64,000 bases of DNA, from the NCBI RefSeq assembly GCF_017654505.1, contig NC_054536.1, positions 33,458,446 through 33,522,445 on the forward strand. Reading direction: 5' to 3'. Positions 23,816 to 35,032 of this stretch are shown here, in pieces. The translations under genes and the position numbers were made by a program. The stretch's first letter is position 1. Each line of letters begins with the position of its first letter. The notes under the pieces were generated by a model that made no database searches, was not told where the DNA came from, and saw only the letters and a list, made by a program, of their open reading frames with translations. This DNA is from Polyodon spathula (Eukaryota; Chordata; Actinopteri; Acipenseriformes; Polyodontidae).

Positions 23816-25402
23816 CAATACTGTGCAAAAGTTTTAGGCAGGTGTGAAAAAATGCTGTAAAGTAAGAATGCTTTCAAAAATAGACATGTTAATAGTTTAT
23901 ATTTATCAATTAACTAAATGCAAAGTGAGTGAACAGAAGAAAAATCTACATCAAATCCATATTTGGTGTGACCACCCTTTGCCTTCAAAACAGCATCAAT
24001 TCTTCTAGGTACACTTGCACACAGTTTTTGAAGGAACTCGGCAGGTAGGTTGGCCCAAACATCTTGGAGAACTAACCACAGTTCTTCTGTGGATTTAGGC
24101 AGCCTCAGTTGCTTCTCTCTCTTCATGTAATCCCAGACAGACTCGATGATGTTTAGATCAGGGCTCTGTGGGGGCCACACCATCACTTCCAGGACTCCTT
24201 GTTCTTCTTTACACAGAAGATAGTTCTTAATGACTTTTGCTGTATGTTTGGGGTCGTTGTCATGCTGCAGAATAAATTTGGGGCCAATCAGATGCCTCCC
24301 CGATGGTATTGCATGATGGATAAGTATCTGCCTGTACTTCTCAGCATTGAGGAGACCATTAATTCTGACCAAATCCCCAACTACATTTGCAGAAATGCAG
24401 CCCCAAACTTGCAAGGAACCTCCATCATGCTTCACTGTTGCCTGCAGACACTCATTCGTGTACTGCTCTCCAGCCCTTCGGTGAACAAACTGCCTTCTGC
24501 TACAGCCAAATATTTCAAATTTTGACTCATCAGTCCAGAGCACCTGCTGCCATTTTTATGCACCCCAGTTCCTGTGTTTTCGTGCATAGTTGAGTCGCTT
24601 GGCCTTGTTTCCACGTCGGAGGTATGGCTTTTTGGCCGCAAGTCTTCCATGAAGGCCACTTCTGACCAGACTTCTCCGGACAGTAGATGGGTGTACCAGG
24701 GTCACACTGTTTTCTGCCAATTCTGAGCTGATGGCATTGCTGGACATCTTCCGATTGTGAAGGGAAGTAAGCATGATGTGTCTTTCATCTGCTGCAGTAA
24801 GCTTCCTTGGCCGACCACTGCGTCTACGGTCCTCAACTTTGCCCTTTTCTTTGTGCTTCTTCAAAAGAGCTTAGACAGCACATCTGGAAACCCCTGTCTG
24901 CCTTGAAATTTCTGCCTGGGAGAGACCTTGCTGATGCAGTATAACTAACTTGTGTCTTGTTGCTGTGCTCAGTCTTGCCATGGTTTATGACTTTTGACAG
25001 TAAACTGACTTCAGCAACCTCACGTTGTTAGCTGAGTTTGGCTGTTCCTCACCCAGTTTTATTCCTCTACACAGCTGTTTCTGTTTCAGTTAATGATTGT
25101 GTTTCAAGTTACATATTGAATTGATGATCATTAGCACCTGTTTGGTATAATTGTTTAATCATACACCTGACTATATGCCTACAAAATCCCTGACTTTGTG
25201 CAAGTGTACCTAGAAGAATTGATGCTGTTTTGAAGGCAAAGGGTGGTCACACCAAATATGGATTTGATGTAGATTTTTCTTCTGTTCACTCACTTTGCAT
25301 TTAGTTAATTGATAAATATAAACTATTAACATGTCTATTTTTGAAAGCATTCTTACTTTACAACATTTTTTCACACCTGCCTAAAACTGTTGCACAGTAC
25401 TG
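23816..25402 (-). mobile_element. Tc1/mariner element 2, near full length
   Basis: The ends are long inverted repeats of about 200 bp. The outer ends read CAATACTGTGCAAAAG (left) and CAGTACTGTGCAACAG (right, reversed). TA follows the right end. At about 1.59 kb it is the normal length. The TIR sequence resembles a Tc1 lineage known from many fishes and from lampreys, for which horizontal transfer has been proposed. Confidence 0.9.
23914..24981 (-). pseudogene. Tc1 transposase with two in-frame stops
   Basis: From the ATG at 24979-24981 one frame runs 355 codons to 23914. It begins MARLSTATRHKLVILHQQ (first helix-turn-helix), then the GRPRKLT hook between the DNA-binding halves. DDE motifs follow: WTDESKF, HDNDPKHTA and NIIESVWDY, all acidic residues present. 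A TAA after CAV (near 24873) and a TAG/TAA after NWGA (near 24556) are the only disruptions. The copy is therefore young by the standard of this window. It would have excised and reinserted at TA. Confidence 0.9.
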
Positions 25403-26458
25403 TATATTTTTACATAATGTAATGTGTACAGAGAGCACATTAATGTTAGTTCAGAGAAATGATTTATACTTTTGAAATCATTTGAGCACTATTTTTTATT
25501 AAACCGAATTTCTTGTTATTTTGGACAGCCTGTCTGTCTCCCGACATGTCCAGTATAACAAGCACTTTTGTAAATGGATTTTGCATCTGTTCCCTCATTA
25601 ATACAGGTTAATAAAAATGAATCTCAATTGAGGGTTATATCTTAAATGCAAGCGTTCCTCATACAGTAATTACAGAAGAAATAACATTAGCATTGATATC
25701 TTGGCGAATAAAAAAAGCTCTTTGGTATTGCTTCTATTTGACTACATGTAACTACATCAGTACTACAGTAATTAGTTACTGGTTGATTGGAGTAAAACAA
25801 TACAAAACTTAGGAAACAATGATTTACAGACAGAAGAAACAGAAATGATTTGGTTATTTTATGAATAAATAAACACTAAAAAGGTAGAAAGTGCGAGTTT
25901 GATAGGGAGAACGGAAGATGTACTAGCCTACTATATCACAGTTTTATAAAATTCATACTCATTTTGGAAAACAGTTCACACAGCAATGGGGATTAAAGTG
26001 AAATATTCATCAGTTAAACTGTGCAGTTTGAAGTTTTTCAATGCATAATCACAAGACAAACTGTTCTTGATAGTTCAGCTCTTTCCAACAAAGCAACATG
26101 GATTTACATGATTAATTAGGCATGGTTTGATGAACAAAGCTTGGTCAGCATTTTGTAGAAGTTGTTAACAAGCCAGCATTTTAATGCACTCTGCAGCAAA
26201 AGCAGCACACTCCTTGTTAGGCTTGACCACCACTGACTTGGGGCTAATAGAATCTGTTAGAGGGCTGCTCAAAAAAGTCTGTGATTAAATGTATTATGAC
26301 ATTTACAGAAATACTGTAACTCTAAAACTAGTCTGTTTAATTACTAGAGACTAAATATTTATTTATTTGCTTTTGAAGCCGATGAGGACAGAGCTACTGT
26401 ATAGAGTAAGTCTTTAGCTGTTTCTTGTTTAGGATGGCTACATACAGTGCAGTGGGAC
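25403..26458. other. AT-rich non-coding stretch
   Basis: No element ends, repeats or convincing exons. A short minus-strand frame near 26170-26280 was examined and rejected. Confidence 0.5.
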
Positions 26459-26892
26459 TGTGGCAGAGCAGAGCTCTGCCCTTTATAAATTGGCAGGGAT
26501 GGGGTTAAATTCACCTACCTGCCTGGGTTTATTGTGTTCAGGTGGCTGGGGTTGATTAACATAATTAATGATCAATCAGCACCCAGCCACCTGCAATAAA
26601 AGGAGGCCTCAGCTTCCCATTAGGGAGAGGAGGGAGCTGAGGAAGCAAGCTGGTGTTTGTGCTTGCAGGGTTTTTTGGGTTGCTGTTTTGTGTTTTTTGA
26701 TCCAGTGAAGGCATCGCCCAGCCTGGAAACCTTTATTTTTGTAAGTTTTGCTTTTTGTGTCTTTCTATTTGTGTTTAAATCCATTTGTTTTGGCCCTTGT
26801 GCCCTTTTATTTTGTGTTTATTTGTAATAAAATATTATTTTTTTGAACTGCAGACTGTCTCTGGGCCTCTATCCACTCGCCAGCCTGTCACA
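26459..26892 (+). mobile_element. Solo LTR (TSD GGGAC)
   Basis: Starts TGTGGCAG, ends CTGTCACA, flanked by GGGAC at 26454-26458 and 26893-26897. An ATAAAAGG TATA-like box lies near 26596 and AATAAAAT near 26826. The second copy of this family is at 3688-4111. It sits immediately before the Ngaro/DIRS-like remnant. Confidence 0.9.
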
Positions 26893-26991
26893 GGGACCTA
26901 TTAGGGATTTCTGTCTTTTGTTGCCTGTTGTAAACATATTTTATCCTATTCTTAAGTTGTTGTTTTTGTATTCCTTGTTTTTGTACCCAGA

Positions 26992-27322
26992 GTGATAGAA
27001 ATACAGTGGAGGCATCTGCACACCCATAAGGATGGGATGGTACTTGGTATGGGCATTTCTTCTAATGATAGGTTTGGAGGGCAGAAGGCAGGCCCCCTCT
27101 ATCCTATCATCTCCTTTCATCAATCAGATCCACAACCAGTGGCCCCAACCAGACAGCAGGCAATCTGCACCAGAGCAAGACATCCTCACAGCCAGCACAT
27201 CAAACCAGCAGGCAGTCCCTCTAGCCAATAAAATTCAGCAAGAGCACTCCCTGATATTTCACGAAATAAAAGCATTCATGCAGCCATTCGCCGACACATT
27301 ATCTTTAGTCAGTACCAAATGA
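26992..27322 (+). pseudogene. Putative gag start of the Ngaro/DIRS-like element
   Basis: A Gln/Pro-rich frame (PTRQQAICTRARHP; in the next frame DSRQSAPEQDI) precedes the better-supported gag segment at 28000. No domain is recognised. It is placed here because of position and base composition. It stops at the start of an unrelated insert near 27326. Confidence 0.3.
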
Positions 27323-27325
27323 AGT

Positions 27326-27960
27326 CAGGGTTCTCCCCAAGCCTTTTCAGCCAGATGGGCCTCCCGGCAAAGTGTCTCTCTCCATCCAGCTGAAAAAACC
27401 TGATCCTCCCGTCTTGCAGATGCTACTGTTCCTTTAACAATAGATTGATTGCACTTCTAGCAGACTAGATCGGTTGCGCGTTGCTGGGTGGAAAAAAAAA
27501 AAAAATCTTGGAACCACATGACAGCTCTGTTACGTCGTGACACAACATTTAACCAATCAGAGAGTTGAAGGGGTGGGTTTTCTGTGTTAAGCACTTCTAG
27601 AGGCTAAAACGTTAAAAATGACTGCTAAAAAATAACAAATTATTTTCAAAGCAAAAATAATGACAATGAATGCAGGGGGTCAAAATAAGCCGGAGATCGG
27701 CGCAATCCACCGCCTAATACTATATTTGTGAGGCTACTTTATTAAAAAAAAAAATATTAAGATTATTTTCTGGTATTATCATTGTCCATTTTTTGTCATA
27801 TTACTGTACTGTAAGGTGATATATAGTACATAATAGCTGTACATATGCACCAAAAAAGAAAAAAAGTGTCTTCCTTTTGTTGTGATATCGTAACAGTATG
27901 TACACAGGTGCTTGTGAGAGATATTCGGGGTTCATACATAGAGGCTGCATGCCTTTAAGA
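27326..27960. mobile_element. Possible MITE insert in the gag region
   Basis: Sequence from CAGGGTTCTCCCCAAG onward has no coding trace, and gag similarity resumes near 27990. The CAGGGTTCTCCCC start is hAT-like. A matching right terminus was not found, so the call is tentative. A perfect 9-bp inverted repeat (CATGCCTTT...AAAGGCATG) lies at 27948-27971. Confidence 0.3.
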
Positions 27961-27989
27961 AGAAAGGCATGATGGGATATCAACCATTG

Positions 27990-28560
27990 GCAGCTGACAA
28001 CGTCAATCTAGTTTCATTATTGATGGTGACATCAGAGTTCTTGGATCATAGAGTGGAGGATTGTGGAGATCTATCAGTAACACTGAAATCCAGAGACCCC
28101 CGATTACTCAAAATTCTAACTTGGGGGAATTTGTCATGGCATTCGCCATATTCAGAGATGTACTATGTTCACTATACCCAAACCGCAGAGCTGAACTAGA
28201 CTCACAAAGCATCCTCAACAAAAGCATCAGCTGTACTGGCATCAGACAACCACATCATTGACTGGGCACAGCCAGATTCAGATATGTTCAACAGGATTTT
28301 CGGCGGTGTTAAAGCTAATGCATGTGGGTCTGCGGTTCCATTGGTCACTCAACATCTCTCTGCCCGAAAGGGGCCATAGCATCATCCTCCTTCAGATCAG
28401 TCCTCCTCACTATTCAAACAGAATCTCCATCCCCAACTCCATACATTCTTCAGCCCCTACTGAACAATCCACAAGGTAAGACAAATATGGGTGCAGAATC
28501 AGATTTGCAGGAGGAAATACCGGTTTCTGTTCAAACAGTCAATGCAATTTAATTCACATG
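27990..28560 (+). pseudogene. Gag with zinc-knuckle-like end
   Basis: In changing frames: GEFVMAFAIFRDVLCSLYPNRRAEL, interrupted here for length as EFVMAFAIFRDVL and CSLYPNRRAEL. DWAQPDSDMFNRIFGG and VCGSIGHSTSLCP follow. The last resembles a CCHC zinc knuckle with one cysteine lost. The FRDVLCSxxPxRRxEL-type block is known to me from Gag proteins of Ngaro/DIRS elements. At least three frame changes occur. Confidence 0.55.
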
Positions 28561-28789
28561 TGCAGTATTTGTGGGGATGCTCACCCTAAGGCAATCTGCC
28601 CAGTGACTCCCAAGTGACTTTCTTCAGTGCTCACAGCCTCAACTCCCATAAACATTTTGGTACTATCACAAAAACCTCTGAATCATCCTGACAAATCCTT
28701 AACCGGACTCGATCAAATTACTTCCTCCTTTTAAAGCAAAAATTCTGCTAATCAAGAACCTGAGTCAGTTCAATCTCTCATTGAAAAAT

Positions 28790-29167
28790 AAATAAAATTT
28801 ATAGTCGGCCCATTTTCACTTCCCCCGTTTTCAATTTACAGGATTAACCCTGTTGGCATTGCCACTCGGAAAATGTCAGGAAAAAAGTGTCTCATGATCA
28901 ATTTAACAGCACCATGGGATCAAGCACCAGCAGCATCAACTCGCTCATTCCTCACAATCAATTTTCTCTTCATTACATTACCATCTCAGACGCAATTCAT
29001 GAAATTCAATTAGCAGGCCGCGGTTCTTGGTTAGCAAAAGCAGATATACCAGATGCATATAAAGTAATGCCATATGCTGTAATGAGATATGCTGGGAAGA
29101 AAGGTTTCCTCTTGCTACTCAGTTAACTTTCAGCTGCAGCAGCAGCCTGAAGATATTCGATACTCTC
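28790..29167 (+). pseudogene. Reverse transcriptase N-terminal half (Ngaro/DIRS-like)
   Basis: Reads YRINPVGIATRKMSGKK, then GSSTSSINSLIPHNQF, SLHYITISDAIHEIQLAG, and SWLAKADIPDAYKVMP. The AKxDIxxAxxxxP block is RT motif A. After a gap it continues in another frame to IFDTLCE at about 29167, where a solo LTR has inserted. The remaining RT part lies beyond the LTR at 29906. Confidence 0.7.
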
Positions 29168-29905
29168 TGTGAGAGTGAAATAAATCTTGGTTATAAATCT
29201 CCCTCCTGACCTGTGGGGACGCTGTGTAAAGGGAACAGTGTGCCCTGGACTGGATGGTTTGATAGTTCATTCCAGGGAAAGGTGGAATTCGGCCAGCTAG
29301 AAAGGGGGTAAAGACACGGTACACAAAGTCATCATCCCAGGTGGGAAGCGATGTGGCAACCATGAATTGGAGGAGAAACGGTTGCACTCGCTAACCAAGG
29401 GGGCATGACTGGCGGTACAAAAAGGGACATGACTAAGTGAACTGTTCCTTTGTTATGGTTAAGAGAGAACCGCTGAAGGAAAATAAAAAGTTACCGTGAG
29501 TGTTTTGTGTTTGTTTGTTTTGTCGTTTCTAATTGTACATGTTTGTTCTTATTAGATGGCTGACACGTACCAGGAGCTGTCGCTTAAGGCCAGCAACAAC
29601 CCACCACTGTGCAGTAATAAATTGTATTTCACCATTTGCACATTAGCACTCACTGTGGACTCTGGGTGATCTTGTTTGTGTCGTTGTTTGCGTTTATACT
29701 CTGTTTATTATTTTGGGACTGTATCCCATGGTTTAAAACTGCAATACACATTGCTGTGTATTGCCTGGGATTATTATTTACGGTCGCCATGACCTGAATT
29801 AAAAAAAAAACAACCAATAAAGAATTGTTTGGACTGTGAACTTTGTTGTCTGTCATCTATTATGCATTGCATCACTTCTACACCTGCGCACTGCAAACCA
29901 CTTGG
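29168..29905 (+). mobile_element. Solo LTR inserted in the RT gene
   Basis: Starts TGTGAGAGTGAAATAAATC and shares CTCCCTCCTGACC, the GGTACAAAAAGG promoter region and the CACTGTGCAG segment with the LTRs at 10234-10818 and 41321-41910. The last bases (CCACTT) lack the usual TGCCACA end, so the 3' end and the target duplicate were lost. RT coding resumes at once. Confidence 0.7.
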
Positions 29906-30183
29906 CTGGATACTTCTCAATACATAACCATGTTCCATTTCTGCTCCACCTACTTGATGATTTTCTATTGATCTCTCCTCCTTCAGAACCACTAACAGAA
30001 GCGATCACTAATCTTAAGAGTTTATTTTCAGAAATTGGCATCCTGCTTTCAGAAGAAAAAAACCTTCATTCTCTGGAATTTCTAGGAATTATACCAGACA
30101 AAGAAAAGTTTGAAGCCGGCCTCCCCGTGTCTAAACTTAACCACATTAGTTTTCACATCAGTCCAGAACTTTCAGATCAGTAA
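29906..30183 (+). pseudogene. Reverse transcriptase palm (LLDDF)
   Basis: Reads HNHVPFLLHLLDDFLLISPP, followed by ITNLKSLFSEIGILLSEE and LEFLGII. LLDDF is the RT catalytic box in its Gypsy/DIRS form. It continues the RT half before the LTR. The frame ends at a stop after PELSDQ. Confidence 0.75.
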
Positions 30184-30197
30184 AACGGTCAGGAAAC

Positions 30198-30746
30198 ATG
30201 CACTGTTCTCTTTGCTGGGTCATTTCAACTTTGCAATTCACATTATCCCCCAGGGACGGACGTTTATATCTTGACTACTCAAATCAATTTCAACAGAAGC
30301 TAGGAAAGACATTCAAATGTGGTCCGCTCTTATTCAGCATTGGAATGGTCTGTTTTAGATTTGTTTTGTTTATGGACACCTCATTACTGGCATTCAGAGG
30401 TCTACTAAACAATCAATTGTTTTCCAGTGTATACCTTACTGAAATCGAAAGCCTATCACTGCATCAGAAATCCACAGCTGTTCTTAAAATGTACCCAATA
30501 GTTGCGGCAGCTCAGCTCAGTTTGGTTTAAGAAATGAATATTCTTCTGTGATAACATATCTACAGTGCATATTATCAATAAAGGCTGTTCCAGTTCCCAT
30601 CTTATCATGAATTTACTATGGCGGCTAATATGGATTTCAGTATCTAATAATTTTCCAATACAAGCTCGCCATCTACGGACATCTATAATAATGCAGCTGA
30701 TGCACTTCCTCATTTACAAATTTCCAGATTTCACTGTGTGGTTCCT
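30198..30746 (+). pseudogene. RNase H domain remnant
   Basis: Across several frames, recognisable pieces are WSVLDL, then IFFCDNISTVHIINKGCSS and RRLIWIS/ARHLRTS. The CDN...VHIINKG segment matches the third and fourth acidic region of DIRS/Ngaro-type RNase H. It would remove the RNA strand of the hybrid. A solo LTR with perfect TSD TTCCT ends this part. Confidence 0.6.
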
Positions 30747-31419
30747 TGTGGCAGGGAGCGTGAGGATCTGAGCTGCAAATCTCCCTCCCGACCCAAGAGG
30801 GCACTAAGCAGAGGTACTTGCATGCCTGTTCAGAGATGGGCCGGCTTGGAGAGAGGGGAGGAAAAGGAAGTCGGCCATCTTGGTGCAGGGCGGAATGACC
30901 ATATTAGGGGACAAAATCATTGTGATCAGCTGTGTTGCATTAGACAACTGGCAGGTGTGCTGAGTTGCGCTGATCATGGGGTGGAGTCCCCTGGTATATA
31001 AGGGCCGTCATTTTGTAAGTGTGAGGCTTGTTGAGGTAATACTGGAGCTAGGTTCCTGAGCTGTGTGTTTGTTTATTTGGTTATTTTTGTGCTACGTGTT
31101 TGTGTTTATTGTCAGAGTGATCCTTGATGCCAAGGAGCTGCCGCACCACTGCCAGCACTTTTCACCTTGGACACCACACACCCCGGACAACAGAACTGGA
31201 CACTTAAGCACCTGAGCACCTGCACTTTTCACCACCCCAGAAGTGCACCCAAGGAGCTGAGAGGGACTCGCTCTGTTGGAACTTATGACTTATATTTTTG
31301 TTGCTTTGAACGGTGTTTTTTGTTAATAAAGTTCACCCTACCATTGTGGTAGGGTATTTGCAAATTCAGAAGTGACTCTGTGACGTCTGCTCCACACCCA
31401 CACCCACCGCACCGTCACA
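30747..31419 (+). mobile_element. Solo LTR (TSD TTCCT)
   Basis: Starts TGTGGCAGGGAGCG, ends CACCGTCACA, flanked by TTCCT at 30742-30746 and 31420-31424. TATATAAGG lies at about 30995 and AATAAAG at 31325. CTCCCTCCCGACCC lies near the 5' end, as in the other family. It is 673 bp, complete and recent enough to keep its target duplicate. Confidence 0.9.
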
Positions 31420-31424
31420 TTCCT

Positions 31425-32500
31425 ACAGCCCTGCCAACTCCAGCAACAAGGCCCCAGTCAATCAGCTGATCTTGAACTGAACCCAGCTATCAGAAAACTA
31501 CTTAATTCAGGGCAAGCTTACATGACTTCAGCACTTGCACCCTGTACCAGATCCTCGAGGCTGGGTTACTTATTTAACTTTCTGTTCCCAAAGCAGGATT
31601 AATCCGACTCAATTCAACCAGGACTGGATCATGGCTTTCATATTACATGCAAAGGATTCTCTACATCTTGCACCAGCTACAGTTAAATCCTATCTGTCAG
31701 GAATACAATAGCAATTTCTTTTGATGTCCATTGCTTCTCTAACTCTACTATCAATTCCAGCTGTCAGTCTCCTGCGTGGAATCTTTAAGAGCTGTCTGGA
31801 CGATTCTCCTTCTTGCCTGCCTGTCTCAAGACATTCTTAGCAATTTGATTTCAATCTTCCGTCAAGGCTGCTTCTCTTCATTTGATGACTTAAAAATGGA
31901 AACCATATGTCTACCTGCATTTTTGGGGGTTTTGAGATGCTCAGCATATACAGTTCCTTCAGTCGCCAGCTATCCTATTCTGGGTATTCGCTGCAGTGAT
32001 CTCACATGCATTTTAGATTTCCATTGTATTCTCTTCCTATGCATTTAAGAAACGGATCAGCTTTGGCAAGGACAATGCATTCAGCTTTCAAAAATGGACT
32101 CTCCTCTACGCCAATATGCTTCCATGCAGAGACTTTTTGCAGAACGCAAACCCATTTCATCTTCTGACTCCCTGTTCATTAATTCAAGTCGGTCTGTTGT
32201 ATCAAGGCATTGGTTCACATCTCATCTCTCCACTTTGGTTTCCAGAGCAGGACTTCCCCCGCAATTTTACACACCTCATTCATTCAGAATCGGGGCAGCC
32301 ACATCAGCAGCAAGAGCAAAAATGAACCAGCATCTAATCAAAAATAGGGAGTGCTGGACCTCATCAACAGTTGAAGCTTACATTTGTTCTTCCCCATTCG
32401 AAATATCCTCTGCTCACCAGTCCATTGCTAGTATGTCCAGAGTGGGGAACGACCTTACTGCCAGGGCCACCAAAGGTTTCCCGCTAAAAAAGAAAGTGGG
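31425..32500 (+). pseudogene. Tyrosine recombinase (Ngaro/DIRS-like)
   Basis: An N-terminal part is spread over frames (LNPAIRKLL... GQAYMTSALAPCTRSS). The clear C-terminal part is in the frame 32094-32561: PLRQYASMQ, FINSSRSVVSRHWF, YTPHSFRIGAATSAARA and STVEAYICSSPFEI. HSFR is the HxxR catalytic box and the Tyr in EAYI fits the nucleophile. Recombinases of this type integrate a circular cDNA without target duplication. Multiple stops and frameshifts before 32094 inactivate it. Confidence 0.75.
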
Positions 32501-32868
32501 GTTTTTCTTTCCTCTGTGTGTTATAGTGTGTTACATAGTTAGTAGGGACCAAACTTATTAACCCCTTTGTCATGTTAAATGTTTTCTTTTTCTTCTTGTG
32601 TTAAATTTTTTTTTTCTTTGTTTTCTACGTGTATTGGAGGTTCTTTGTCTACACATGTAGGAGTCTTTAGCAGGGATCCAGGTGTCCATCTTTGGGGGTT
32701 TCTTCAACCCTTTGTTAAGTTGCGCTTCATTTACCTCTAAGAGGAGGGTTCTCCACGAGTCAGAGGAGCCAAGCACCACCTTTTAGGAGTGCATGATCTG
32801 TTCTTCTTCTCTTTCAAGTTCGCAAACCTCTATTATGTGTAGTCCCGGGACTCATGTTCGTATGATGG

Positions 32869-33060
32869 GTCTCCTCCGAGACAGTGACTCCTCTCCTGTT
32901 TGTCTTGTCTCCTCAGAGACAATGACTCCTCTTCTGTTTGTCGGGTCTCCTCAGAGACAATGACTCCTCTCCTGTTTGTCAGGTCTCCTCTGTGACGATG
33001 ATCCTTCTCTTGTTTGTCGGGTCTCCTCAGTGGCGGAACCCCCCTTCTATGTGTTGGGCT
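32869..33060 (+). repeat. Tandem repeat, about five units of 38-39 bp
   Basis: Units begin GTCTCCTC and contain GAGACAATGACTCCTC and CTGTTTGTC. The last two units are more diverged. Placed just downstream of the recombinase, it may be part of the 3' untranslated end of the element. Confidence 0.8.
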
Positions 33061-33629
33061 TTCAAAGAGGCCGAGCCCCTCTGTTTATGTGTTTCATCTG
33101 TTAATAACTCCATGTTGTTAAACATCACCTAGGGTGGCCTTGCTCTCATCCTGTGAAGAGGCTATCAGGCGGTCATGGTCACTTATTTTTGCTGTGACTT
33201 TTTCACAGCACTGATTTTCATGAATCGATGCTTTGCAGTTTGTAAAATAAAGCTATTCTACAAGCTCTGGATGGTGACATCGTTTTCACAGTTATCGTCT
33301 TGATGGAGGATATGTATTTTACCTACGTAACTTTGTTTTTGTCTGAGCTCACGGAAGCCCCATATTCAATCTTAGTATGGTTTCACTTATACTGAATCAG
33401 TGTTTCTTTAAGCTTTGTTTATACAGTGCACTTGCTTTAATCTTTCTATATTCAGGTCAAGCATTTACAAAATACATGAAAATATACATAAATAAATGCG
33501 GCAGGTATAGTACCTATACAAAATATGTAATAGTAAAGTTAGTGCTTGGAGTCCATCAACACTCAGTATAATAAAGTGTGTTATCTCTAAATTCGGCAGT
33601 TTTCCCTGCTTTAACATAATTAATTGTGT

Positions 33630-33660
<31 letters not shown>

Positions 33661-35032
33661 TGGAGACTTACAATGGTATACCACAATAACCTTTTATAAT
33701 GTGCCTAAGAAGAACAGAACTCCACATACTTCTGAGTAGATTTTCATTTTAGGTGACAGTTAGCCAGTGACGGTTAATACCACTACTCTAACAATAAACA
33801 ATCCTGGAAGTATAATAGCAGCATGCTCTGATACCCCAGTGTTACCAGGCTCACAGTTGAAAGCCTTTAGATTTTTTCATTGTAGATAGTGCTGCATTTT
33901 ATTGAGCAATGATTAATGTGGTGTTGACCCGAATAAACTATCAAAGCAAGACACCTTGCAGTGCTTCAGACCAGTAGTTTTGATGAGTGCAATTCTTTCA
34001 GCACATAAAATACAACCCCCCAGCCACCTCAATTACCATTAGGAATGTATTACTGTATAATACAAAATAAATACACGTGTTGTAATGCAGATATAAATGT
34101 CTCAGACACTGAATTAACTGACAGTTAAGGAGTGCGTAATTTATGCATAGTTATATTTATCACTCTCAATCAGTGACAGTGATGGTTTGAGTGAGAGAAA
34201 CTGGTATTTTTTTGTTTTTAACAATAAAAACCTTATCTGATTTGTACTTAATCATTTACCAGTCAAACCATTGTTATGAATTATACCTTAATGTTATTTG
34301 CAGCAGCAAATTAGTCAGAGTGTTTTTTGGAGCAGATTTTCAGAAAACTAGGCACAGAATTTCGGATTAAATTGACAATTATATAAGATTCAGTTCTGTT
34401 TATTTTATTAGTCAACTAATTAATAACATGACTTTTTATTTTCCTAGACAGTTTTGGACAAAAAAAAACAGTTTAATAAAAATGATTTGACACTTGTGTT
34501 ATGTAGCGTAAGCATGTGAGTACAGGGCTGCCTCTCACATGACTGATTAATTTGTTAGCCTGTGTACTCAAAAAAGCATCATTGAAAGGGTTTGTCTCCC
34601 TGTTGTAAGTCAGTTTCTAGACACAATGAGCATGACAGTAGACTTTAATACAAATATTACCTGCTACTTTTTGCAGTTTTGACATGTCACATATTTTAGC
34701 AAATAAATTAATGAAATGGACTTCAATCAAATTCTCTCTGTACACTTTACAATTATATTAATTGTGTTTTACTGTTATTGTCTTTTTGTCGATTTGAAAA
34801 TGCGAAGGAAACATTTTTATATTAAATAAATAATTTATATAAAATAGAAATTGTTGATGTGACCTATACCTGATTTGATGTGCAATGGCAGGGTTTCCAT
34901 GGAAAGTAAGTTTTCTCTTGCTATTTTGGTAGTCCCTTTTAGGGAGAGAAATTTTCTGTATTCCATATTAAAATGCGTGAGGGTATATTTAAATGTTTCC
35001 AACTGAATTCCATTTTGGCCTTGCCCGGATAC
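33061..35032. other. AT-rich non-coding stretch
   Basis: Contains a poly(T) run near 33640-33660. No coding, TIR or LTR signal was recognised beyond the element 3' region (to perhaps 33300). Confidence 0.55.

Larger units (their letters stand above)
26990..33060 (+). mobile_element. Degenerate Ngaro/DIRS-like (tyrosine-recombinase) retrotransposon
   Basis: Plus-strand remnants lie in the order gag, RT, RNase H, tyrosine recombinase, then a tandem-repeat 3' region. Tyrosine recombinase replaces integrase in the DIRS order. Two solo LTRs (29168-29905 and 30747-31419) and an unidentified insert (about 27326-27960) interrupt it. The outer termini could not be defined. Split direct repeats (Ngaro) or inverted repeats (DIRS) would decide the subgroup. 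Confidence 0.7.

Noticed and set aside
26170..26280. Minus-strand frame reading SPKSVVVKPNKECAAFAAE, possible terminal exon
   Set aside because: Only about 35 codons, weak acceptor, no family recognised and no partner exon.
32869..33060. Regular 38-bp repeats considered as a CRISPR-like array
   Set aside because: Units are directly adjacent with no unique spacers, and the context is a eukaryotic retrotransposon 3' region.
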